This document shows positions 8,210 through 15,273 of a stretch of DNA of 64,000 nucleotides, piece after piece. The notes under the pieces were generated by a model. The model was not told the DNA's origin. It was given only the letters and a program-made list of their open reading frames with translations, and ran no database searches. Positions within the stretch are counted from its first letter, which is position 1; each line of letters opens with the position of its first letter. The position numbers and the translations under genes were made by a program. The DNA is from Streptomyces genisteinicus (GTDB lineage Bacteria > Actinomycetota > Actinomycetes > Streptomycetales > Streptomycetaceae): positions 5,280,501-5,344,500 of the forward strand of contig NZ_CP060825.1 in NCBI RefSeq assembly GCF_014489615.1, written 5' to 3'.

Positions 8210-9379
8210 GTGGATGTGCAGAAGAAGCTCGACGAGATCGTGGAGACGCTCACGAGCGCCCGGTCGATGCCCATGTCGGCCTCCTGCGTGGTCAACCGCG
8301 CCGAACTGCTGACCCTGCTGGACGAGGTGCGCGAGGCGCTGCCCGGCTCGCTCGCCCAGGCCCGGGAACTCATCGGCGGCCGTGAGCAGATGGTGGAGCA
8401 GGCGCGCCAGGAGGCCGAGCGGATCATCTCCTCCGCCCACGCCGAGCGCGGCTCCCTCGTCTCCGACACCCAGGTCGCCCGCCAGTCCCGGGAGGAGGCG
8501 GACCGCATCCTGGAGGACGCCCGCCGCGAGGCCGAGGAGATCCGTGCGGAGGCCGACGACTACGTCGACTCCAAGCTGGCGAACTTCGAGGTCGTGCTCA
8601 CCAAGACCATCGGCTCCGTCGACCGCGGCCGCGAGAAGCTCCTCGGCCGGGGGCCGGGACTCGACGAGCAGGGCCACGCCGACGAGGACGCCCCGGAGCA
8701 CAGCAGCGACCCGCAGACCCTGGTCCGGCGGGCCGACGACTACGTGGACGCCAAGCTCGGAGCCTTCGAGGCCGTCCTCTCCAAGACCCTGGACGCCGTC
8801 GGCCGCGGCCGGCAGAAGCTGCACGGCAGGACCGCCGCGGACGACCTGAGCGCCCACCTGGCGGCGCAGGACGCCGCCGGCGGCCAGGTGCACACCAGCG
8901 ACGCCGACTACCTGGCCGGGCTCGCGGAGATCGCCGAGACGCCGCGGTCCGCCCCGCAGGAGGCGTACGCCCGGCGGCCGGCGCCCGAGGACGCCTCCGC
9001 GCAGCGGTCCGGGGGGCAGGAGACGTACACGCCGTATCCGCCCGCCCCCGCCGCCGAGCCCCAGGCACCCGCCGGGCACGGCGCCTGGGCCGCGGACTAC
9101 GGACAGCAGCAGGACGCCTACGCGGGCTACGGGCAGCAGGACCCGTACGCCCAGGACCCCTACGGCGGGGGGCAGGGCTACGGGCAGCAGGACTACGGAC
9201 AGCAGGGTTACGGGCAGGGCTACGCGCAGGCGGACCCGTACGCCTACCCGCCGCCCCCGCGGCAGGACCCGGCCGCCCACCAGCAGCCCCAGCAGGGCGC
9301 GGCGCTCGACGAGACCAGCCTCTTCGACACGAGCATGATCGACATGGAGCAGCTGCGCCGGTACGAACAGGGCCGCTGA
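8210..9379 (+). CDS. DivIVA-like coiled-coil protein with internal duplication and Q/G/Y-rich tail
   Basis: This 389-residue protein begins VDVQKKLDEIVETLTSARSM. Residues about 50-120 are a Glu/Arg/Ala coiled coil (QARQEAERIISSAHAERGS, REEADRILEDARREAEEIR) resembling DivIVA or F0 subunit b stalks. A segment ADDYVDSKLANFEVVLTKTI near residue 115 is repeated as ADDYVDAKLGAFEAVLSKTL near residue 178, which is an internal duplication. The last roughly 110 residues are low-complexity and rich in Gln, Gly, Tyr, Pro and Ala, with units such as YGQQDPYAQDPYGG. Orthologues next to coaD in Streptomyces are annotated as cell-division initiation or ATP-synthase-b-like proteins, with no firm function. The GTG start is supported by AGGGAGAGAG about 13 bases upstream, a rather long spacing. 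Confidence 0.85.
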   Translation: MDVQKKLDEIVETLTSARSMPMSASCVVNRAELLTLLDEVREALPGSLAQARELIGGREQMVEQARQEAERIISSAHAERGSLVSDTQVARQSREEADRILEDARREAEEIRAEADDYVDSKLANFEVVLTKTIGSVDRGREKLLGRGPGLDEQGHADEDAPEHSSDPQTLVRRADDYVDAKLGAFEAVLSKTLDAVGRGRQKLHGRTAADDLSAHLAAQDAAGGQVHTSDADYLAGLAEIAETPRSAPQEAYARRPAPEDASAQRSGGQETYTPYPPAPAAEPQAPAGHGAWAADYGQQQDAYAGYGQQDPYAQDPYGGGQGYGQQDYGQQGYGQGYAQADPYAYPPPPRQDPAAHQQPQQGAALDETSLFDTSMIDMEQLRRYEQGR

Positions 9380-9530
9380 GCTCCGCCGGCCGCCCACCGG
9401 CCCGGATTGGGTCTACGGCGGCCGTTGAAGTATCCTGGCTCTTCGGTCGCGCGTAGTTCCGCGATCCCGGCTGCCCGCTCGCCTCGCGCATCGGGCCCGC
9501 CCTCCCCACGATCCGAAAGCAGGAAGAGCC

Positions 9531-10172
9531 GTGAGCACGCGCCTCGACCACCGCAACCCTCTCGTGTTCGACACACACGAGCTGGGACGGCGGCCCGGTG
9601 CACTCCAGCGCCTCTCCCGCACGGTGGACGCACCCGGTTCCCCGGCCGTCCTCGGGATCGACGGGGTCATCGGAGTGCCCGAGGGCAAGCCGGTGGAGCT
9701 GGACCTCCGCCTCGAGTCCGTCATGGAAGGGGTCCTCGTCACGGGGACCGCCCGTGCGAGTGCCGAGGGGGAGTGCGTAAGGTGTCTGGAGCCGCTGCGC
9801 CTCGATGTCGCCGCGGACTTCCAGGAGATGTTCTCCTACCCCGAAGCCGACGAGCGGGGCCGCGCAGCGGAGCCCGCCGACGACGACGAGGACGAGGACG
9901 TTCTCTATCTCGAGGACGGCATGTTCGACCTCGAGCCCGTGCTGCGTGACGCGGTGGTGCTCGCACTGCCGATGCAGCCGGTGTGCCGGGAGGACTGTGA
10001 AGGTCTGTGTTCCGAATGCGGAATCAACCTGAACGACGACCCGGACCACCACCATGACGCCGTCGACATCCGTTGGGCGGCACTGCAAGGACTCGCCGAG
10101 ACCGTTCAGGACGGCGAGAAGGACAACATGGGCGGCGCCGAAGCGGGCGTCGACGAGAAGCAGGAGAAGTAG
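9531..10172 (+). CDS. YceD family protein (DUF177)
   Basis: This 213-residue protein is of the YceD/DUF177 family, which almost always precedes rpmF and has been linked to 23S rRNA processing. Visible markers are LDLRLESVMEGVLVTGTARA, the Cys pair CVRCLEPLRLD, an acidic linker (DDDEDEDVLYLEDG) and the C-terminal metal-like cluster CREDCEGLCSECGINLN. The four Cys near the C-terminus suggest a zinc site (inference). It is followed two bases later by rpmF, implying coupled translation. About 150 bases separate it from the previous gene. Confidence 0.93.
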   Translation: MSTRLDHRNPLVFDTHELGRRPGALQRLSRTVDAPGSPAVLGIDGVIGVPEGKPVELDLRLESVMEGVLVTGTARASAEGECVRCLEPLRLDVAADFQEMFSYPEADERGRAAEPADDDEDEDVLYLEDGMFDLEPVLRDAVVLALPMQPVCREDCEGLCSECGINLNDDPDHHHDAVDIRWAALQGLAETVQDGEKDNMGGAEAGVDEKQEK

Positions 10173-10174
10173 CC

Positions 10175-10348
10175 GTGGCTGTTCCGAAGCGGAAGATGTC
10201 GCGCAGCAACACGCGCCACCGCCGGTCGCAGTGGAAGGCTGCGGTCCCCACCCTGGTTTCGTGTGAGCGTTGCCAGGAGCCGAAGCTGCAGCACATCGCG
10301 TGCCCGAGCTGCGGCACCTACAACAAGCGCCAGGTCCTCGAGGTCTGA
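10175..10348 (+). CDS. rpmF: 50S ribosomal protein L32
   Basis: This is a 57-residue L32 beginning VAVPKRKMSRSNTRHRRSQW, the invariant family start. The zinc-ribbon ligands are CERC and CPSC, so this is the Cys-containing form. The GTG start lies two bases after the DUF177 stop codon. It is followed after 19 bases by the RNase III gene; the order DUF177-rpmF-rnc is widespread. Confidence 0.97.
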   Translation: MAVPKRKMSRSNTRHRRSQWKAAVPTLVSCERCQEPKLQHIACPSCGTYNKRQVLEV

Positions 10349-10367
10349 GCGGCTGGTGAGAGGCCCG

Positions 10368-11219
10368 ATGTCTGAACTGTCCCATGCCAAGAAGACGGCA
10401 GACGCAGTGAAGGAAGTCAACGCAGCCTCGTCCCACACGCTTCTGGAAGGGCGGCTCGGCTACCAGCTCGAGTCCGCCCTTCTGGTGCGTGCGCTGACCC
10501 ACCGCTCGTACGCCTACGAGAACGGCGGTCTGCCCACCAACGAGCGTCTGGAGTTCCTCGGGGACTCCGTACTCGGCCTGGTGGTCACCGACACGCTGTA
10601 CCGCACCCACCCCGACCTGCCCGAGGGCCAGCTGGCCAAGCTGCGGGCCGCGGTGGTCAACTCGCGTGCGCTGGCGGAGGTCGGGCGCGGTCTCGAACTG
10701 GGCTCGTTCATCCGGCTCGGCCGGGGCGAAGAGGGCACGGGCGGCCGGGACAAGGCCTCCATCCTCGCCGACACCCTCGAAGCGGTGATCGGCGCGGTCT
10801 ATCTCGACCAGGGACTCGACGCGGCGTCCGAGCTGGTGCACCGGCTCTTCGACCCGCTGATCGAGAAGTCCTCCAACCTCGGTGCGGGCCTGGACTGGAA
10901 GACCAGCCTCCAGGAACTCACCGCGTCCGAGGGGCTCGGCGTGCCGGAGTATCTCGTCACCGAGACCGGCCCCGACCACGAGAAGACCTTCACCGCTGCT
11001 GCCCGCGTCGGTGGTGTCTCGTACGGCACCGGTACCGGCCGCAGCAAGAAGGAAGCCGAACAGCAGGCGGCCGAGTCCGCGTGGCGGGAGATCCGTGCCG
11101 CCGCGGACGAGCGCGCCAAGGCGGCCGCCGAAGGCGCCGCCACCGACGACGGTACGCCGGGCGAAGAGGCCGCCGACACCTCTGCCGCCTCCGTGCCGAC
11201 GGACCGGGCGTCCGCCTGA
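10368..11219 (+). CDS. rnc: ribonuclease III
   Basis: RNase III cleaves double-stranded RNA, including rRNA precursors; in S. coelicolor the same gene is absB, a global regulator of antibiotic synthesis. The 283-residue protein contains the catalytic signature NERLEFLGDSVLGLVVTD (about residues 58-75), a second acidic motif DTLEAVIGAVYLDQG and a C-terminal dsRNA-binding domain ending GRSKKEAEQQAAESAW. A disordered Ala/Glu tail of about 45 residues follows. The ATG has GAGAGG four to five bases upstream; an in-frame GTG at 10356 is a weaker alternative. A 14-bp hairpin follows the gene. Confidence 0.96.
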   Translation: MSELSHAKKTADAVKEVNAASSHTLLEGRLGYQLESALLVRALTHRSYAYENGGLPTNERLEFLGDSVLGLVVTDTLYRTHPDLPEGQLAKLRAAVVNSRALAEVGRGLELGSFIRLGRGEEGTGGRDKASILADTLEAVIGAVYLDQGLDAASELVHRLFDPLIEKSSNLGAGLDWKTSLQELTASEGLGVPEYLVTETGPDHEKTFTAAARVGGVSYGTGTGRSKKEAEQQAAESAWREIRAAADERAKAAAEGAATDDGTPGEEAADTSAASVPTDRASA

Positions 11220-11245
11220 CGTCCGCCTTCCCCACGCGTCTGCCG

Positions 11246-11277
11246 CCGAGGCCCCCCGCTCCCGCGGGGGGCCTCGG
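11246..11277 (+). terminator. hairpin after rnc
   Basis: CCGAGGCCCCCCGC (11246-11259) and GCGGGGGGCCTCGG (11264-11277) form a perfect 14-bp stem with a 4-base loop. No T-tract follows, which is common in Streptomyces. A TAGGCT hexamer just downstream may be the -10 of mutM. Confidence 0.75.
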
Positions 11278-11348
11278 TGCTGCCCGCCGGCGGCCGTCCC
11301 CGCGGCGGTAGGCTGGGGCGTCGCCGAACGCCACGACCGAGGAGACCT

Positions 11349-12209
11349 GTGCCCGAGCTGCCCGAGGTCGAAGTCGTCCGCCGCGGTCTCGCGGCCTGGG
11401 TCGCCGGCCGGACGATCACCGACGTCCAGGTGCTGCACCCCCGCGCCGTCCGCCGCCACCTCGCGGGCGGCGAGGACTTCGCCGCACGGCTGCGCACCCA
11501 CCGGGTCGCGGACGCCTGCCGGCGCGGCAAGTACCTCTGGCTCCCGCTCGGCGACACCGGCAGTTCGATCCTCGCCCACCTCGGCATGAGCGGGCAGCTG
11601 CTGGTGCAGCCGCCGGACGCCCCGGACGAGAAGCACCTGCGGATCCGCGTCCGCTTCGACGACGCCCTCGGGACCGAACTGCGCTTCGTCGACCAGCGCA
11701 CCTTCGGCGGACTGTCCGTGCACGACAACACCCCCGACGGCCTGCCCGACGTCATCGCGCACATCGCCCGCGACCCGCTCGACCCGCTCTTCGACGACGA
11801 CGCCTTCCACCGCGCGCTGCGCGCCCGCCGGACGACCGTCAAGCGCGCCCTGCTCGACCAGTCCCTGATCAGCGGCGTCGGCAACATCTACGCCGACGAG
11901 GCGCTGTGGCGCTCCCGCCTCCACTACGACCGGCCCACCGCCACGCTCACCCGGCCCCGCTCCGCGGAACTGCTGGGCCATGTGCGCGAGGTGATGACCG
12001 CCGCTCTCGCCGTCGGCGGCACCACCTTCGACAGCCTCTACGTCAACGTCAACGGCGAGTCCGGTTACTTCGACCGTTCGCTGGACGCCTACGGACGCGA
12101 GGGCGAGCCCTGCCGGCGCTGCTCCACCCCGATGCGGCGCCGCTCCTGGATGAACCGCTCCAGCTACTTCTGCCCGCGCTGCCAGCGCGCCCCGCGCCCC
12201 ACCCCCTGA
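11349..12209 (+). CDS. mutM: formamidopyrimidine-DNA glycosylase
   Basis: MutM (Fpg) excises 8-oxoguanine and formamidopyrimidines and cleaves the abasic site. The 286-residue product begins VPELPEVEVVRRGLAAWVAG; after removal of the first residue the catalytic Pro and Glu are N-terminal. The H2TH region LIDQSLISGVGNIYADEALW-like text (LLDQSLISGVGNIYADEALW) and the C-terminal zinc finger CRRC...CPRCQ are present, so the enzyme looks complete. The GTG is preceded by GAGGAG six bases upstream. It is transcribed after rnc but separated from it by a hairpin. Confidence 0.96.
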   Translation: MPELPEVEVVRRGLAAWVAGRTITDVQVLHPRAVRRHLAGGEDFAARLRTHRVADACRRGKYLWLPLGDTGSSILAHLGMSGQLLVQPPDAPDEKHLRIRVRFDDALGTELRFVDQRTFGGLSVHDNTPDGLPDVIAHIARDPLDPLFDDDAFHRALRARRTTVKRALLDQSLISGVGNIYADEALWRSRLHYDRPTATLTRPRSAELLGHVREVMTAALAVGGTTFDSLYVNVNGESGYFDRSLDAYGREGEPCRRCSTPMRRRSWMNRSSYFCPRCQRAPRPTP

Positions 12210-12268
12210 TCCGTGCCACCCCCGGCCCGGGCCGCGGCCCGGCGGGACGGGCCCCTTAGGGTGCGGGC

Positions 12269-13048
12269 ATGAGCCCGCAGAACTATCTCTCCGAACTGTT
12301 CGCTCTCGACGGCCGGGTGGCCGTGGTCACCGGCGGCAGCTCGGGTATCGGCAAGGCCATCGCCGGCGCCCTCGCACGGGCCGGGGCGAGCGTGGTGATC
12401 GTCGCGCGCAGGGAGGCGGAACTCGTCGCCGCCGTGGACGAACTGACCGCGGACGGCTGCCGGGCCGCCTGGGTCAGCGCCGACCTCGGCACCCGGGACG
12501 GGGTGCGCGCGGCGGCCGAGAAGGCGGCAGCGGTCTACGGCGAGCCCGACATCCTCGTCAACAACGCCGGCATCAACCTGCGGCCGCCCATGGGCGAGGT
12601 GGACGACGAGGTCTGGGACCGGACGATGGCGGTGAACCTGGAGGCGCCCCACCTGCTGAGCCAGCGCTTCGGACCGGGCATGGCGGCACGCGGTTTCGGG
12701 CGGATCATCCACGTCACCTCGCAGCAGGCGCACCGCGCGTTCGTGGACAGCGGCGCCTACGGAGTCTCCAAGGGAGCCCTCGAATCCCTGGCCCGTTCCC
12801 AGGCCGAGGCGTGGTCGCCCCACGGGGTCACCTGCAACACCCTCGTCCCGGGATTCGTCCTGACCCCGCTGAACGCGCGGCTCCAGTCGGACACCGAGAA
12901 GATCGGGGCCCTCGCGGCCCGCACGATGATCGGCCGCAACGGGCTGCCCGAGGACTTCGCCGGCGCGGCGGTCTTCCTCGCCGGCCGCGGCTCCGCCTAC
13001 GTCACCGGCCAGTCGATCTTCGTCGACGGCGGCTTCTCGGTGCACTGA
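12269..13048 (+). CDS. short-chain dehydrogenase/reductase
   Basis: This 259-residue classical SDR has the nucleotide motif TGGSSGIGKAIA (about residues 19-30), the structural NNAG motif, the active-site Tyr-Lys in YGVSKGALESLARSQA and an upstream Ser in VTSQQAH. The C-terminus GQSIFVDGGFSVH is typical. An ARR tail after the second strand (IVARREAEL) suggests NADP(H) preference. It resembles gluconate 5-dehydrogenase or 3-oxoacyl-ACP reductase-like enzymes; substrate cannot be assigned. A TAGGGT hexamer (12257-12262) ends six bases before the ATG without a Shine-Dalgarno sequence, suggesting a leaderless transcript. The gene stands alone and ends in a strong shared terminator. Confidence 0.9.
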   Translation: MSPQNYLSELFALDGRVAVVTGGSSGIGKAIAGALARAGASVVIVARREAELVAAVDELTADGCRAAWVSADLGTRDGVRAAAEKAAAVYGEPDILVNNAGINLRPPMGEVDDEVWDRTMAVNLEAPHLLSQRFGPGMAARGFGRIIHVTSQQAHRAFVDSGAYGVSKGALESLARSQAEAWSPHGVTCNTLVPGFVLTPLNARLQSDTEKIGALAARTMIGRNGLPEDFAGAAVFLAGRGSAYVTGQSIFVDGGFSVH

Positions 13049-13063
13049 CCGGCCCGGACACCG

Positions 13064-13108
13064 GTACGCGTGGGGGCCCGGGACGCCGTCCCGGGCCCCC
13101 ACGCGTAC
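13064..13108. terminator. bidirectional terminator between SDR and CAP genes
   Basis: A perfect 21-bp inverted repeat, starting GTACGCGTGGGGGCCC on the left arm (13064-13084) and ending GGGCCCCCACGCGTAC on the right arm (13088-13108), has a 3-base loop. It sits between convergent genes. Confidence 0.88.
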
Positions 13109-13123
13109 GGGGTCGAGCCCTTC

Positions 13124-14029
13124 TCAGAAGCCGAAGTTCTGCGTCCACCACGGGCCGCCGTCGCCCATGTGGACACCGACGCCCATCGTCGTGAAGTCGC
13201 AGTTCAGGATGTTCGCCCGGTGGCCCTCGCTCTGCATCCAGGCGTTCATCACGGCCCCGGCGTCCGCCTGGCCGCGGGCGATGTTCTCGCCGCCGAGGCC
13301 GGAGACCCCCGCCTTGTCGGCGCGGTCCCACGGCGTGGCGCCGTCCGGGTTGGTGTGGTCGAAGAAGCCGCGGGCGGCCATGTCCGTCGAGTGGGCGCGG
13401 GCCAGGTTCGCCAGCGAGGTGCTCGCCTTGACCGGTGCGCAGCCGACCTGCGCGCGCTCCTCGTTGACCAGACCGAGCACGGCGGCCTCCGCTGCCGCGG
13501 CGCCCGAGGGCGCGGCGGTGGTCGGGGCGGGCCGTGCGGTGGAGGGCGCGGGAGCGGGAGCCTTCTCGCGGGCCGGGGCGGGCGCGGTCCGCTTCGCCGC
13601 GGGGGCCTCGGACTTCTTTGCCTCACGGGTCTTCTCGGCGGGCTTCTCCGACGGCGTGGCCGAGGGGGTCTTCGCCGGCGGCTTCGACGGGCTTGTGGAG
13701 GGCTCTGCCGTGCGGCTCGGCGACGGCGACGCCTCGTCGGTAGGGGAGGCGCTCGCGCCGCCCTGCGTCTGGAGCCGCGACGGCCCCTCGGTGCGTATCT
13801 CCGCGGGGGAGTCGCTGCCGGAGGAGCCGATGGTGTACGTGTCACCGCCGGGGACGAGCCCGGTGGTGACGGCCACGGCGCCGACGGCCATGGCGGCGGA
13901 GGCGCCGAGCAGCCCGGTCTTCACGGGCAGGCCCGCCCGCTTCCGGCGCGCGCCGCGGTGCCGGCGTGCCGACCCGTCCGCATGCTCTGCGGAGACGGGG
14001 GCGCCTGCGGAGCGTCGATGGCGACCCAT
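13124..14029 (-). CDS. secreted or membrane-anchored CAP (SCP-like) domain protein
   Basis: This 301-residue protein starts MGRHRRSAGAPVSAEHADGS. Residues about 35-60 form a hydrophobic signal/anchor segment (KTGLLGASAAMAVGAVAVTT). A disordered Pro/Ser/Thr/Ala/Lys linker of about 110 residues follows. The C-terminal CAP domain (about 130 residues) shows VLGLVNEERAQVGC, LARAHSTDMAARGFFDHTNP, GGENIARGQ, SEGHRANILN and WTQNFG. CAP proteins act outside the cell; bacterial roles are mostly unknown. The ATG at 14029 has AGGAAGG eight bases upstream. Streptomyces encodes several of this architecture. The linker would allow the domain to cross the wall (inference). Confidence 0.92.
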   Translation of the reverse strand: MGRHRRSAGAPVSAEHADGSARRHRGARRKRAGLPVKTGLLGASAAMAVGAVAVTTGLVPGGDTYTIGSSGSDSPAEIRTEGPSRLQTQGGASASPTDEASPSPSRTAEPSTSPSKPPAKTPSATPSEKPAEKTREAKKSEAPAAKRTAPAPAREKAPAPAPSTARPAPTTAAPSGAAAAEAAVLGLVNEERAQVGCAPVKASTSLANLARAHSTDMAARGFFDHTNPDGATPWDRADKAGVSGLGGENIARGQADAGAVMNAWMQSEGHRANILNCDFTTMGVGVHMGDGGPWWTQNFGF

Positions 14030-14184
14030 CTGCTGTGCCTTCCTGGTTCGCGGCGCCGTCGCCGGTGCCGCCGGACATCGTCCCGAGCTCACCCGTACGA
14101 GTGAGCTCGGTGCGTCCGGACTGTACGCCATGGGGCAGCCGGGGCGATGTGATCCGTCCGCATTCGGCCGGTTACCGTGCACTC

Positions 14185-14466
14185 ATGAACGACGATGCGC
14201 GACTCACCGCGTGGGTACGCGGCCGGGTACAGGGAGTGGGCTTCCGCTGGTTCACCAGGGAGAACGCCATGGCGATCGGCGGCCTGCGCGGCTTCGCCCT
14301 GAACCTGGACGACGGCCGGGTGCAGATCGTCGCCGAGGGCCCGCGTGAGAATTGCCACCGTCTGCTGGACTGGCTCTGCTCCGGCGACACTCCCGGACAG
14401 GTCGACGGCGTCACTGAGATCTGGGCCACGCCCCGGGGCGGATATCCGGACTTCGCGATCCGCTGA
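14185..14466 (+). CDS. acyP: acylphosphatase
   Basis: Acylphosphatase hydrolyses carboxyl-phosphate bonds. The 93-residue protein contains the phosphate loop GRVQGVGFRWFTRENA with the catalytic Arg, and the catalytic Asn in GFALNLDDGRVQIVAEG. Length and fold pattern are complete. A TACCGT hexamer (14173-14178) ends six bases before the ATG and no Shine-Dalgarno sequence is present, so the transcript may be leaderless. Acylphosphatase upstream of smc is a common actinobacterial arrangement. A 407-base gap follows. Confidence 0.94.
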   Translation: MNDDARLTAWVRGRVQGVGFRWFTRENAMAIGGLRGFALNLDDGRVQIVAEGPRENCHRLLDWLCSGDTPGQVDGVTEIWATPRGGYPDFAIR

Positions 14467-14873
14467 GCGGGACCCTGCGGGGTCGCTCTCCGGGGGGCCC
14501 CGAAGGACGCTCGGTGACCGCGCCGGACGTTCGCCGGAAGAGGAAAGCGCCTGGTGGTTGCCAAGAAGGGCTTGCCGTGCCAGGCTGCGGCGGGAAGGAT
14601 GATCGCCACGCCCCCAGGGCCCCGCAGGTCAGGCACCGCCGCGTTCCGAGCGGCCGTACGCCCCCGGGCCGCCCGCCGATACGGGGCGTGATCGTGTTGA
14701 CCGTCAAACTTTTTGGTGAGACGCTGGAATCCCCGCGCACCACAGCTGTCCGGCAGTGCGATCGCAGGCATCACGAGCAGGACAAGTAGCACAGCCGGAA
14801 CCGCGGGTGCGAATCCCTCACGACCCACACCGCACCGCATCGGTCGGTCACTCATTGTGGAGGACCATCCATC
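14467..14873 (+). other. 407-base gap with a probable structured leader
   Basis: No convincing gene is present. TTGACC at 14697-14702 sits in an A/T-rich patch and may be the -35 of a promoter for the 14874 gene; no good -10 is visible. At 14796-14834 there is a GGAA followed by the hairpin GGGTGCGAATCCC with a T-loop-like 7-base loop, then CACGACCCACACCG. This resembles the central core of a cobalamin aptamer or a tRNA T-arm, but neither full structure can be assembled. Confidence 0.45.
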
Positions 14874-15092
14874 ATGGCAAAGGCGCTTCTCGGTTACGTC
14901 GGCGGTTCCGACCCGCGACTCCTCGCCGAGATGCGACGGCTTCAGCAGCGCGTCCAGGATCTGGAATCCGAGCTCGTACGGATCCAGACCGAGAAGGACG
15001 CGCTCAGCGCCGCCGTCGCTCAGCACCCGGCAGAGTCGCTGCTCGAAGGCATCGACATCGACGTGCCTCAGGCGGAGCCCGCTCTCACCTGA
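14874..15092 (+). CDS. small coiled-coil protein upstream of smc
   Basis: This 72-residue protein begins MAKALLGYVGGSDPRLLAEM and continues with the heptad-like segment RRLQQRVQDLESELVRIQTE (about residues 21-40), a short coiled coil, ending in an acidic tail. GGAGG lies about ten bases before the ATG. I recognise it only as a conserved Streptomyces hypothetical protein next to smc. Its coiled coil suggests a homo- or hetero-dimer. A T-rich hairpin terminator right after it shows it is transcribed independently of smc. Confidence 0.85.
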   Translation: MAKALLGYVGGSDPRLLAEMRRLQQRVQDLESELVRIQTEKDALSAAVAQHPAESLLEGIDIDVPQAEPALT

Positions 15093-15133
15093 GTCAGGGC
15101 GCTGCCGGAGCTTCATCGCGCACCAGGATATGC

Positions 15134-15165
15134 AAGGGACGCCTCCGGCGTCCCTTCTTTCTTTG
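15134..15165 (+). terminator. intrinsic terminator after the small coiled-coil gene
   Basis: AAGGGACGCC (15134-15143) pairs with GGCGTCCCTT (15147-15156), then CTTTCTTT. It has a classic stem plus U-rich tail, unusual in such GC-rich DNA. Confidence 0.9.
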
Positions 15166-15273
15166 CCGCCCCCATCTGCCCGCCAGTGCCACCCCCGTGC
15201 GTGCGTCCTTACCGCATGATGTGCCCTGCGCGTTCAGTGGTGAAACCGTGAGTGAAAGGTAGAGTCCGGCGGC

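Noticed and set aside
14514..14789. Small plus-strand open frame between acyP and the 14874 gene
   Set aside because: No ribosome binding site, Arg/Pro-rich, no recognisable domain.
14796..14834. tRNA gene or cobalamin riboswitch
   Set aside because: The T-loop-like hairpin is there, but no matching acceptor arm, anticodon arm or full cobalamin core could be assembled, so I report only an unexplained leader.
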